From: Eucalyptus grandis
Taxonomy: Eukaryota; Streptophyta; Magnoliopsida; Myrtales; Myrtaceae
Direction of reading: 5' to 3'
Length of the DNA: 64,000 nucleotides
Assembly: GCF_016545825.1 (NCBI RefSeq)
Contig: NC_052613.1
Span: forward strand, 56,370,833-56,434,832
The translations under genes and the position numbers were made by a program. The first letter of the stretch is position 1; each line of letters opens with the position of its first letter. This document shows, piece by piece, positions 11,600-21,781 of this stretch. The notes under the pieces were generated by a model, which saw nothing but the letters and a program-made list of their open reading frames with translations, made no database searches and had not been told where the DNA came from.

Positions 11600-12901
11600 A
11601 TGGGAATACCGGACATTCGAATTATTCTCCCTCCAAAAGAAGAGCTTAGCGCATGGTGGGACAAGTTAGACCAAGCTGGCCGTCAATTTGTAGAGTCACA
11701 CATTAGTCGACTACTTCCATTACTGCGTGTCAACATCCACGGCGGCCTCATCCAAGCACTTGCTCATTGTTGGTGCCCCGAGACTTCTACTTTCATCTTC
11801 GGCGGTAAGCATGAACTCACGCCCACCTTGGAAGAGTATAGCATTGCCATAGGGAAACCTTTGAAAGCTGAATTAATTAGCCCACCTATCGGAATAGACC
11901 CCGTCATAGCCTTATCCGATTTTCTGAGAATTAAGGAGGACAATGTAAGAAAGGTTTTAAAAGCTCACCGCAATACATGTCATTTATCTTTTCTAAAAGA
12001 ATGTTTTGAAAATGGCAATTTGTTTCAAATGCGAAGGCTTTTTCTTTTAGCTTTCTTTGGGTTTATACTTTTTCCTCATTGCAAGAATGCTATTAACCCT
12101 TTGATGGCTCACTTAGTTGAACAAGTGTTGGGAGGAAAAAATTTCGTAAACACTATTATGGCTGAAACCTTTCTTTCCCTCACCCGATTTAAAGGAAGCG
12201 GTGATAAGGCTTTCCATTCCTCTCCTGAGCTTTTGCAAATTTGGTTTCTTTCTCATATAAAAGGGTTTGGTGGTTTAATGACTATACATGATGTTAATAA
12301 CTCTAATCACCCTATTATGAGATTTGAGAACAACCAAAAACATGCACCGGATTACCATTATTCTAGGTGGCTAGCTTTCATGAAAAAACCAACTTCCAAG
12401 GGTTTCCTATGGCATGCTAAGTGGTTCCAAGTTCGTGTGGCGAGACTTTCATGTGAAGGTGTTGGCCCAATCCCTCTACTAGGATTCACTGGAGCAACGG
12501 AGTACTATCCAACTAGAGTAACCCGTCAGTATCAAGTTGTGCAAGAGCTTCCCCCGGCATTGCAAGCGGATCCACTCCGAGTCAGCTTCATTGACGGAGA
12601 CCGAGGCCATGAAGATTCCACTCTCACAATTAAATCAATGTGGGATATGTGCCAGCCACGAAAACTCAAGTGGCCCGAGGAGGAGTTGAAGGGCAAAGAA
12701 ATGAAGTACTATGCCTCAATTAAGTACATTCAACAACACAAAATTCCAGAGGAGTTACTTCCAAAGATACCAAAGGTGCCACTGAAGATCACCAACCGCG
12801 CTGAGAATAAACGCCTCAAAAGGGTTGCTGAAAAAGCCCAAGAGGAGAATAAGCGATTGCGCCGAGTGGTGTCCCGAGTGTATATTGATCAAGCTAGATG
12901 A
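11600..12901 (+). CDS. ORF1 of Ogre-like element, DUF7745/plant-mobile-domain-like protein
   Basis: An uninterrupted frame of 433 codons from the first ATG (11600); the same frame is open upstream to 11552 without an ATG. The N-terminal third has the pattern HGGLIQALAHCW, then WCPETSTFIFGG and ELTPTLEEYS, which I associate with the DUF7745 / plant mobile domain proteins found in transposons. The C-terminus (about residues 380-433) is K/R/E-rich and probably helical. Tat/Ogre elements are known for an extra ORF between the PBS and gag; its function is unknown. It ends 300 bases before the likely gag start. Unlike pol it shows no frameshift or stop. Family name rests on recalled motif patterns, not a search. 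Confidence 0.8.
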   Translation: MGIPDIRIILPPKEELSAWWDKLDQAGRQFVESHISRLLPLLRVNIHGGLIQALAHCWCPETSTFIFGGKHELTPTLEEYSIAIGKPLKAELISPPIGIDPVIALSDFLRIKEDNVRKVLKAHRNTCHLSFLKECFENGNLFQMRRLFLLAFFGFILFPHCKNAINPLMAHLVEQVLGGKNFVNTIMAETFLSLTRFKGSGDKAFHSSPELLQIWFLSHIKGFGGLMTIHDVNNSNHPIMRFENNQKHAPDYHYSRWLAFMKKPTSKGFLWHAKWFQVRVARLSCEGVGPIPLLGFTGATEYYPTRVTRQYQVVQELPPALQADPLRVSFIDGDRGHEDSTLTIKSMWDMCQPRKLKWPEEELKGKEMKYYASIKYIQQHKIPEELLPKIPKVPLKITNRAENKRLKRVAEKAQEENKRLRRVVSRVYIDQAR

Positions 12902-13201
12902 AGTGTTTGAGTCAATCTTGTTGTTTTCATTTCTAGATTAATGTTTAGGAAGTTGAGTCATTTACTTTCCTAGTTTGTTTGTTTAGGACATTTTAAGCTT
13001 CTATTTCATTAATGAAGTGCTTGAACCAATCTTGCTCCTATTTTGTTAGGATTGTCAAAAACTCCATTAATGAATAAAAGTTTTAGACCATTGCCATGGA
13101 CCGGTGTATTTCATATGAGATACTTATTTCTGTCCGTTTCTTCAAATTAGGTGATAACGGATCCCTCACGTTCGCCCATCATTACACGATCAAGAGCAAA
13201 A
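12902..13201 (+). other. Spacer between ORF1 and gag
   Basis: T-rich non-coding stretch with no open frame of note. The phrase gcttgaaccaatcttg at about 13019 echoes gtttgagtcaatcttg at about 12903, a weak direct repeat near 116 bp apart. It ends at the gag start context aaaaatgg. Confidence 0.4.
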
Positions 13202-14302
13202 ATGGCCGACCAAATCGAAATGCGTGATCGTATGACCGCTATGGAAAATCAACTCCAGCAGTTGCTCACCTCTATGCAACTTATGACAGATCAAATGCAA
13301 TCCCTCCAAATGAATCAGACTCTTGCATCCGCTCTCCCCGAGATAGTAGTCCCAAAGCAGACGAACAAGGCCCAAATAGGTGATGATGACATGCCGGAAC
13401 TGGAGGATGACCCACTGTTCGTCACAGCTGAAAAGGCTAAGCCCGACAATGTCCCTAAGGCGGAGCAAGATGAACGCTTCGCCAAACTTGAAGAGAAGCT
13501 GAAACAATTGCAAGAATCGCGGAATTCACTCCCGTTCGACTTGTCGGTTTATGAGAAAGTCAAAGTGCCGAAAAAGTTTAAGATGCCGGAGTTCGAGAAA
13601 TACGATGGTACTTCCTGTCCAAAGGCTCATTTGCAGATGTACCACGTACGCATGGCCCAATACGTCAAGAACGAGCCTCTCATGATCCAATCGTTTCATG
13701 CAAGTTTGACTGGGCCCGCACTCAACTGGTACATAATGAAGAATGTAAACCTTCTCGACACCTGGAATGAAGTGGCTGACGCTTTCCTAAAGCAGTATAA
13801 GTTCAACATGGACATTGCGCCTTCCCGAGATGATCTTGAGTGGATGGAGAAGAAGAAAAATGAGTCATTTAAGGAGTATGCTGTAAGGTGGCGAAACTTG
13901 GCAGCTCAAGTCACTCATGAGCCTACAAACAAGGAGTTGATGAAGTTGTTCGTCAAAACTCTCCCGTATGAGTTCCGTAACCGGATGGCTAGCACATACG
14001 TTGAGAACTTCAACCAACTTATCCCAGTGGGTGAACAGATCGAAATGGGGCTAAGGGATGGATGGTTCAATGAACCGACTCATCAAGGCAAAAGGTTCAC
14101 CATGAAAAAAGATAAAGAACCGATCACTGAAGTCAATGTTGCATATGCCCAACCAGCCCCTAGTAAGCCTCCGATGGTTCGTATCCTCGGGAATCGCAAG
14201 ATGGAGGCCGAGTGCCCGCACCGGCAATTCACCAAAAGGCAGTTCTCTCCTCTTCCCGGCCCTCTATCTCGGTCTTGCCGATACTCCGAAACAAGGGATT
14301 GA
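13202..14302 (+). pseudogene. gag: gag of the Ogre-like element, frame lost before its C-terminus
   Basis: Start chosen at ATG 13202 (aaaaatggcc, good context); the frame is open further upstream without ATG. Residues about 1-45 form a Q/M-rich coiled-coil-like stretch. Residues about 115-290 match the retrotransposon Gag domain, with the run YDGTSCPKAHLQMYH, ALNWYIMKN, AFLKQYKFN and FKEYAVRWRNLA. Gag is the structural particle protein. At about 14272 a single-base loss moves the reading frame, and this frame ends at 14302. The normal continuation, including a Cys/His cluster at 14365-14409, is in the next feature. Confidence 0.88.
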
Positions 14303-16170
14303 TCTCCCACGAACCAAAGCGGCCCAATGCTGAAAAGTTCTCCAACTATGACCCCTCCAAAAAATGTGAGTATCATATGGGAGAGGTCGGCCATTCAACT
14401 GATGAATGTTTGACTTTGAAGCACAAAATCCAAAATTTATTGGATACTAAGGCATTCTCTTTCCGTACCACCCAACCGAATGTCAAGAAGAATCCGTTGC
14501 CGGAACATCAGGGAAACATGAATGCAATCTTTGAGTTCAATGCTGGCAAAAAGATGAACTTGAAGGTGTCTGTCAAAGATATCTATAGCGGATTAGTTAG
14601 AGTTGGTTACTATCCGACAGATGAGAATCCTCCCTTGCCTACCATGAAGAAAAGGGTTCAAGAAATGGTTAAGGCTGGTGTGATCGTGTATGCTGACCAA
14701 GCTAGAACAGTGTCAACTATCTCCGAAGTCATCATTGATTGGGAGAAGGAATTTGCTAAGCTAAGTGCTGAAAAGAGTGAACCAGATCCATTGGTCGAGG
14801 ACATGCCCCCACTTGAGGACGCCTCCGACCATGAAGAATTGATAGTGGAAGTGCCTTCAACTAATGAAGAAATAATTATTGAGATGCCCCAGCTGTATGA
14901 GTACAAGGATAACAAAGTAGTCCCATGGTCATACGAGCTAGATGTTGACCTGATTACCAGGTCTGGTCGGACCTATGCTCAAGCTAATGCCCAACCTGCA
15001 AAGCCAGTTACTGACGAAGAGGCCAAAGAATTTCTGGCTATAATCAAAGCAAGTGAGTATAACGTGGTCGACCGCCATGCGGAAATTGCCCGCTCAAATC
15101 TCTTTACTCGAACTCTTGCAAACATCTCCTACACATCAAAGTCTCTAATGAAGGTTCTAAGCGAAGTTCATGTACCGGAGACGATCGAGGTAAACAAGTT
15201 GGAGGAATTTGTAGGATCAATTCTTCTTAAGGATTTAATAGCCTTTTCTGATGAAGAATTCCCTCTTGAGGGGAGGGGACATACTAAGGCATTATATATA
15301 TCCGTCAAGTGTAAGGCTTCCCATGTGGCTCGAGTACTCATTGATAATGGGTCTGCCTTGAATATCTGTCCATTGGCGACTCTTCACCGCCTGAAAATAG
15401 ATCCTTCAAAAATAAGTGCTGCAAAGACCTCCGTCCGAGCTTTTGATGGTACAAGAAAGGAGGTGATAGGGGAGACCCACCTTGAACTGCAAATAGGACC
15501 GGTGATGTTCAACGTCCTTTTCCAGGTGATGGACATTCCTACAGCATTCAATTTCCTATTGGGTCGTCCCTGGATTCATACTGCTGGAGCTGTGCCATCA
15601 AGTCTCCACCAAAGCGTGAAATTTGTTGTCGAAGGAAAGCTAGTCATTGTTCATGGCGAGGAGGATCATCAGATCTATCATGAGACGGCTATCCCCTATA
15701 TCGAGCCGGAACGTAGGGAGGAGTCGAGCTACCAATCGTTTGAGCTCGTATCCACTATCCATGCATCTCGAGGATCGACAGCACCCATCCCTGATGTGTC
15801 AAATGCAGCAGTTATGGTAGCAAGAGTGATGGTTGGAAATGGCTTTATTCCTGGCCGTGGACTTGGTAAAAAAGAGCAAGGTATTCGGAATCCTATTGAA
15901 GCCCCTCGAAGGTCTCGTTCCGCCGGATTAGGGTACCATGGAAGAGGTGGAGGACGTGAGCAAGAGAAGAAAGACTCATTACTCCTTGATATCCTCGAGA
16001 CATTCCCCGGCCCTGCTAGAATGATGCATGAAGAAGGAGGAGTGATCGCCACCCGAGGTACCGTGCCCGATGGATGGAGCCGCATGGATGACCCGACAAC
16101 TTCAAAGACAGAGAGGATCCAGATAATGAGATGGAAGGGATCACGACCCTATTCGATGATCTTCTTATAG
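14273..16170 (+). pseudogene. gag C-terminus, aspartic protease and G-patch of the Ogre-like element
   Basis: In the plus-1 frame after the gag break. In order: proline-rich linker; Cys/His cluster CEYHMGEVGHSTDEC (14365-14409), an atypical form usual in Tat gag; a long acidic linker (14700-15300); the retroviral-type aspartic protease with active site LIDNGSALN (15340-15366), where the usual DSG/DTG is DNG, a form I know from Tat-type elements; the protease flap/strand region to GRPWIH at about 15562. Then comes a G-patch at about 15814-15950 (GNGFIPGRGLGKKEQG), a glycine-rich RNA-binding module. A further frame change near 16112 ends the readable frame; the last residues before 16170 are off-frame. 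Confidence 0.88.
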
Positions 16171-16622
16171 GTGCCATTGACGAAGAACCATCGGAGGAAA
16201 TGGGTGCTGGCCCACAAGAGAGCAGCCTTATGGCAAGTAAGGAGGAGAAAATGGTCCAATCCAATGCCATGTGTGATGACGATGATGACCCGGATGATCC
16301 AAATGGTGACTCCATTGAAGTACAACAAAGTTGGGAGCAGCATGAAAAACCCAAAGTTCTCACCTCCGAGCAAACCGTCACCATCAATTTGAGTGATGAC
16401 GAGGATCCTAAAGAAATAAGAATCGGGGCAAATCTTCCCAAAGATGAGGCCAAGCACCTGACTCAGTTGCTAAAAGAATATCTGGATATCTTTGCTTGGA
16501 CATACGCTGATATGCCAGGTTTAGATCCATCAATTGTGGAACATTGTTTACCCACTAATCCAAACATGCACCCTAAGAAGCGAAGCTTCGGAAGGACTAA
16601 ACCGAGCTCTCGAAGAAGATAG
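16113..16622 (+). pseudogene. pol: Linker and N-terminal part of reverse transcriptase
   Basis: Third frame. It starts with a D/E-rich linker containing CDDDDDPDDPN and reaches the conserved entry to Ty3 RT, LLKEYLDIFAWTYADMPGLD (about 16465-16524), then HCLPTNPN. This segment carries the reading from protease to polymerase. A one-base loss at about 16603 moves the frame on. No intron signal is needed to join it to the next part, although Ogre elements can have an intron between protease and RT. Confidence 0.8.
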
Positions 16623-17780
16623 AAGAGGAGGTAATGAAACTCCTCAAAGTGGGATTCATCGAAGTCTCGCAATACCCTGAATGGGTGGCCAACATAGTAC
16701 CGGTCATGAAGAAGGATGGTCGAGTCCGAGTGTGTGTTGATTATCGGGATCTGAATAAGGCCAGCCCAAAGGATGACTTCCCATTGCCACATATCGATGT
16801 TCTCGTGGATAGTACTGCCGGATTTGAATTATTCTCTTTCATGGATGGCTTTTTCGGCTACAACCAAATAAGAATGAAGGATGAAGACAAAGAGAAGACA
16901 GCATTTATCACCCCGTGGGGAACCTTTCATTATAAGGTCATGCCCTTCGGACTCAAAAATGCAGGGGCAACTTACCAAATGAGCCATGGTTACTTTGTTC
17001 CATGACATGATGCATGAAGAAATTGAGGTATATGTTGACGATATGATTGCAAAAACCCGGCCTGGGAAAAGTCATGTTGGAACCCTCAAGAAGTTATTTG
17101 ATCGGCTTCGTGAATTCAAACTCCGTTTAAACCCTGCCAAGTGCGTGTTCGGGGCAACATCAGGAAAATTACTTGGGTTCATTGTGAGTAGCAAAGGGAT
17201 CGAGATTGACCCATCTAAAGCCAAGGCAATATGTGAATTGCAACCTCCGTCGACAGTGAAGGAGGTTCGGAGTCTCCTAGGGAGACTGAATTACATTGCA
17301 CGATTCATTTCCCAACTCTCTGAGACCGCTAAGCCATTCTTCAAACTCTTGAGGAAAAACGTACGAGTTGAGTGGAATGATGAATGTCGAGAAGCATTCG
17401 ATAAACTGAAGCAATATTTGATGAATCCACCAGTTCTTGTCCCACCAATATCGGGGCATCCTTTGATTTTGTACCTCACAATCCATAGTGAGTCACTTGG
17501 CACGATGTTAGCTCAGAAGAGTCCTGTGGATCAGAAGGAACGGGCCATTTATTACCTCAGTAAAAAGTTCACTGTCTCGGAGCTAAAGTATTCTGATGCT
17601 GAAAAAACTTGTGCTGCGTTAGTATGGGTATTGCATAGACTGCGACAGTACACCTTGCATTACCAGACGTTTCTCGTGACCGAGAACGATCCCATCAAGT
17701 ATTTATTTAATCAACCAGCTTTGGTGGGTAAGCTAGCCAAATGGCAAGTCTTGATTTCGAATTCGACGTGCGTTCATACC
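16604..17780 (+). pseudogene. pol: Reverse transcriptase and RNase H of the Ogre-like element
   Basis: Two overlapping frames joined by a one-base gain at about 16980. RT motifs: VPVMKKDGRVRVCVDYRDLN, FSFMDGFFGYNQI, PFGLKNAGATYQ, then the catalytic YVDD at 17031-17042 and LGFIVSSKGIEIDP (thumb). RT copies element RNA into DNA in the cytoplasmic particle. Ty3-type RNase H follows from about 17480 with ERAIYYLSKKFTVSELKY and CAALVWVLHRLRQY, ending LAKWQVL. Two single-base losses at about 17755 and 17782 (in a run of A) then shift the frame. Catalytic residues look intact, so the defect is in frame continuity. Confidence 0.92.
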
Positions 17781-17782
17781 AC

Positions 17783-18654
17783 AAAAATCAGTTAAAGGCC
17801 GAGTAATTGCTGATTTATTGGCTGAGAATCCTAGAAACTTGAATGATGATGATTGTCCTTTGGATGATCGTATTTTCGCCATAAATGAAGATGCATGGTC
17901 TATGTTCTTTGATGGAGCCGTGAACTTGTCCGGTTCTGGTGCACCGGGCGTCGATATCCCTGACGGACAACACTTCCCAGTAGCCGCGAAGTTAATATTC
18001 CCATGCACCAACAATATTGCTGAATACGAAGCTTGTATTCTCGGACTTCAGGCCGCAATTGAAATGGGAGTGGCCAAATTGAAAGTATATGGAGACTCTG
18101 CTCTGATCATACTCCAGACTGTAGGTGAATGGAAGACCAGGGATGCCAAATTACTGCCGTATCATAAGTACCTCGAAGAGTTGGTGAAGGAGTTCGATGA
18201 AATCTCGTTTGACTACTTGGCTAGATCTCATAATCGGTTCGTCGATGCCTTGGCAACGTTGTCATCTATGTTGCAAGGTTACGATGGTTTAGAAGTTGAA
18301 CCTTTGAAAATCGAGGTTCTAGCCAAACCTTCTTATTGCATGGCCGTGAATGAAGAGCTTGATGAGAAGCCATGGTATTATGACATCATGAACTATATTC
18401 AAAAGCAGGAATTTCCAGAATGGAGCACTCCAGCCGATAGAAAATACATAATGAAGATGGCCTCAAAGTTCTTCGTCAGTGGTAAGAATTTATACAAGAG
18501 ATCTTATGATTCGGTTTTATTGAGATGCGTAGATGAAGCAGAAGCTACCCAAATCATGCATGAAGTGCATGAAGGAGTTTGTGGCCCACACATGAATGGG
18601 CACATGTTGGCCAAAAAGATTATGAGACTAGGTTACTATTGGCTTGCTTGCTGA
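17783..18654 (+). pseudogene. pol: Second (archaeal-type) RNase H and integrase zinc finger start
   Basis: Frame 1. A second RNase H domain (about 17895-18290) shows the acidic residues in FFDGAVNLSG, NNIAEYEACILGL and VYGDSALII, and ends SHNRFVDALATL. Dual RNase H is a trait of the Tat lineage; the extra domain probably acts in place of the degenerated tether region. After a linker, HEVHEGVCGPHMNGHMLAKK (about 18559-18618) starts the HHCC zinc finger of integrase. The frame breaks at about 18645-18655 by an apparent 4-base duplication (cttgcttg). Confidence 0.88.
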
Positions 18655-19619
18655 AAGTGACTGCATACAGCATGTTAGAAGTTGCCATCGTTGCCAAATT
18701 CATGGAGATAAAATAAATGTTCCTCCAACGGAGTTGCACCAGCTATCTGAGCCATGGCCTTTCTCAATGTGGGGGATCGATGTGATTGGCCCAATAAATC
18801 CCAAAGCTTCAAATGGGCACCGATTCATATTAGTGGCAATAGATTATTTTTCAAAGTAGATTGAAGCCACATCATATGCTAATGTCACGGCCCGAAATGT
18901 TGTGAAGTTTATCAGGCGTGACATAATCGCCCGTTATGGTGTCCCCGAAGCAATTGTCACTGACAATGGGACAAATCTGAATAACAAGTTCGTTGATGAG
19001 TTGTTCAATGAGTTCAAAATCAGGCATTTGAATTCATCACCATACCGCCCACAAATGAATGGAGCTGTTGAGGCAGCTAATAAGAACATTAAGAAGATCC
19101 TGGCTAAGACAGCCGAGAATTATCGAGATTGGCATGACAGGTTACCCTTTGCTCTAATGGCGTATCGGACATCGATCCGAACATCTACCGGGGCAACCCC
19201 TTTCTCCTTGGTTTATGGCATGGAGGTGGTCTTGCCTGTGGAAGTAGAAATCCCCTCTTTGAGAGTCTTATCCCAAGTGGAATTGTCCGAGGCAGAATGG
19301 ACACAACAAAGGTTCGAGCAGTTGAACCTAATTGATGAAAAAGGTTAAAAGCTCTTTGCCATGGTCGACGTATCAACAAAGAGTAGCCAAGTCTTTCAAT
19401 CGGAAGGTACGGCCGAGACACTTCGAAGTGAATGATCTAGTTCTAAGAAAGGTGTTGCCGATTTTTCCTGATCCTGGAGGCAAATTTGCTCCAAATTATA
19501 GCGGCCCGTATATGGTGAAGAGGGTACTCCCTGGAGGTGCTTTAATCCTTACAGAAATGGATGGTCGTGAGTTTTCTAATCCTGTTAACTCTGATGCTGT
19601 GAAGAAGTATTACCCTTGA
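18644..19619 (+). pseudogene. pol: Integrase of the Ogre-like element, interrupted
   Basis: Continues the zinc finger (CHRCQIHGD) and enters the integrase core. Catalytic D-D-E are visible: Asp at 18779 (WGIDVIGP), Asp at 18962 (VTDNGTNL) and Glu at 19070 (AVEAANKN), giving the usual D-35-E spacing. A TAG stop at 18857-18859 replaces the expected tryptophan codon after FSK, a single G-to-A change. Two single-base shifts near 19340 and 19375 separate the core from the C-terminal domain (FEVNDLVLRKVLP, NYSGPYMVKR, 19420-19520), which ends at 19619. Integrase inserts the DNA copy into the host chromosome. Confidence 0.9.
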
Positions 19620-21781
19620 AAGAATTTGTTGTGAATTCAAGGTACTCATTTCTTCGTTGAAATTGGGCAGGAATGGATTGAATGAGATAAGAAGTAGGCC
19701 ACGTTCCATACACATATCGAATTCATTTGATTCGGTATATCAGACGTGCTGGACCAGTGTCAGTTCAATTAAATAAAAAAGGAAATGCCCTGAGGACACC
19801 ACCAGCGCCTCGGCCTGGTGGCATGGGGAATGAAAGGGTCCGAGAATGACCAGGGTTCGATCCCTAGAAATGGCAACAAGTTTGCCACACAAAAAAAAAA
19901 AAAAAAAAAAACCAAAAACAAAACAAATTTTTTTTTTTTGGTCAAACTTTTTTGTTTTTTTTGTTACCAACTGAGTTTGTGCTTGTGACCTTTCAAAGGA
20001 AAATTTTGCGTGATAGTTTTACCTGTTTAATTACCAATTCCACTGAGGATTGTCACCATCGATCAAGTTAATGAATGATGTGGAATGAATTGAACATGCT
20101 AAATGAGACATGTCAGGATGATGAAAGGCAAGCCTTATCCCATACACAGTCCCTTGCTCATATACTAGTGAGATGAGTGTAGGAAATTCCATGTTTCTAA
20201 GGTAAAGAGTTTTCTCGCGAAAGGTACGATGATCGAAATGATGAGAGGCGGTTCATTCTCTATCCCAAACACTACGTGATCATCCATTGTTTAAACCCTT
20301 TTGAGCCCACACACGTGAATAATTTTTAAATTACCCATGTCAAGAACCACCCCACATTGGGGCAAGCTAGAGGTAAGACGAGATCATGAGGTGAGGAATT
20401 TGATAGGAATATTCTTGCTCTCACTTGCATCAATCTTCAGGTATTGTTATTACATTGAATTCATACGGTAATTTAGGTGCCTTAGGATGATGAAGAGCAG
20501 TTCTTTCTCTATCCTACACACTTTATCCATTGCATAGCCCCTTGAGCCTGTAAATTCGTTTCATTTAAACCCAATTGGTGATCATCCCCCACACTGGGGC
20601 AAGGCAAAAGGCAAATGTTCAAGTAGCGGAATCCCGAGTGCTGACAAAAAAATGAAAACTCCTCAAGAACCCAAATGTTAAAGCATTACGTGGTTATTCA
20701 AAAAAAAAAAAACAAAAAGGGCATGAAAAAGCAGTGTGCCTAGTAAAAGCAAGGTCAATGCCCATAGAAAATGAAAGAAAGAGTCAAGATAAATGATTAT
20801 CAATTGTAAAAGGGTGTATTCCCAATGGAGTGGTACTCAAAGAACTCAAATGCCAAGTTTTTATAGTACCTATCCCAATGGTGAAGAAGAAGACCGGTGA
20901 CAATGCCAAGATGATCACCAATTCTCATCCCCCTATACACATGTTGAGTCTAATGATTCATTCACTTCTCAACCCATGAACTCAACCTACGTTACGTCCC
21001 TTACAAAGTCTCTTCAAATTAGGGCACCGAAATTAACGTAGGAATTCACATGCTTAAAAGCATCGCTCGAAGAAGTGTGAGCAAAGCTTCTCTATCTCAT
21101 TCCGCAGGTTCCTTGACTTGTAAACCCGAAGGTGATTGCGAAGTATTGTTCTTTCATTAGCCTTGACTCGAAGAGTCCCACTTTGTTGAGCCATTGACCA
21201 AGCCTACGTTACGTTCCCGATAAAGACCTCTCAGATTGATAAAGTCGTACCGCTTGCGAGAATACTCGAACCCTTATTGACATGATGAAAGTAGGATGGA
21301 GTGATTCCTGTGATCCCACATTAATGGTCGGGACAAAATAGCCTTCTTAATGAGAGTGAGTGAAAGTCCTTTCTAACTGAAAGTCTCTCATTTGGTATTC
21401 TTGAAAATCCATGTCATGAGTGAAAATTGTCTTAAATGATGATTATCCCAGTGGAAATTTGGTGGTGCAAATATGGTAAAACCATCATGCATAAATCTTG
21501 ATTGAATGATAAAAGCTTCAGTGGACTTTGGAGTGTGCTGAATTGCTTACTTCTTTGGCAAATGCATGTATTTTTGCTCTAATCATGTCTGACAGGTAAT
21601 GTTTCCTTGAAGACCCAAGAGCTCCTGACATTTATGTTGCCTTTCAGAAGCCTCGAGGTGAGAAACCTCCATGAATATTTGAAGTACATCCTCGATGTTC
21701 CAAAATTTCTGTCTACCAAGAGGTAAGTGACCTCACGAATATCCCGTTTTGTCCTAGGTATTCCCAAATTCTTGATATATG
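19620..21781 (+). other. Non-coding 3' region of Ogre-like element, first half
   Basis: No coding sequence found. It carries a nested SINE (19790-19911) and two diverged copies of an approximately 240-bp block, about 20118-20370 and 20483-20610. Both show gatgatga...ttctctatcc..., a (c)ttgagcc box, and a close ccacattggggcaag / ccacactggggcaag box. Long 3' untranslated regions with repeats are typical of Ogre-type elements. Confidence 0.6.
19790..19911 (+). mobile_element. tRNA-derived SINE nested in the Ogre-like 3' region
   Basis: An A-box-like cggcctggtgg (19811-19821) and a B box ggttcgatccc (19854-19864) sit at tRNA-like spacing. The sequence then ends in a run of about 21 A (19891-19911). 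This is the architecture of a plant tRNA-derived SINE copied by RNA polymerase III and inserted by target-primed reverse transcription. The 5' end is approximate and no clear target duplication was seen among the surrounding A/T runs. A functional tRNA gene is unlikely, as no cloverleaf is evident. Confidence 0.65.

Noticed and set aside
16113..16640. Ogre-type intron between protease and RT
   Set aside because: Coding similarity continues across the region in adjoining frames; the breaks look like single-base shifts, and no convincing donor and acceptor pair was seen.
19811..19864. tRNA gene
   Set aside because: A and B boxes only, no cloverleaf arms seen, and a poly(A) end; fits a SINE.
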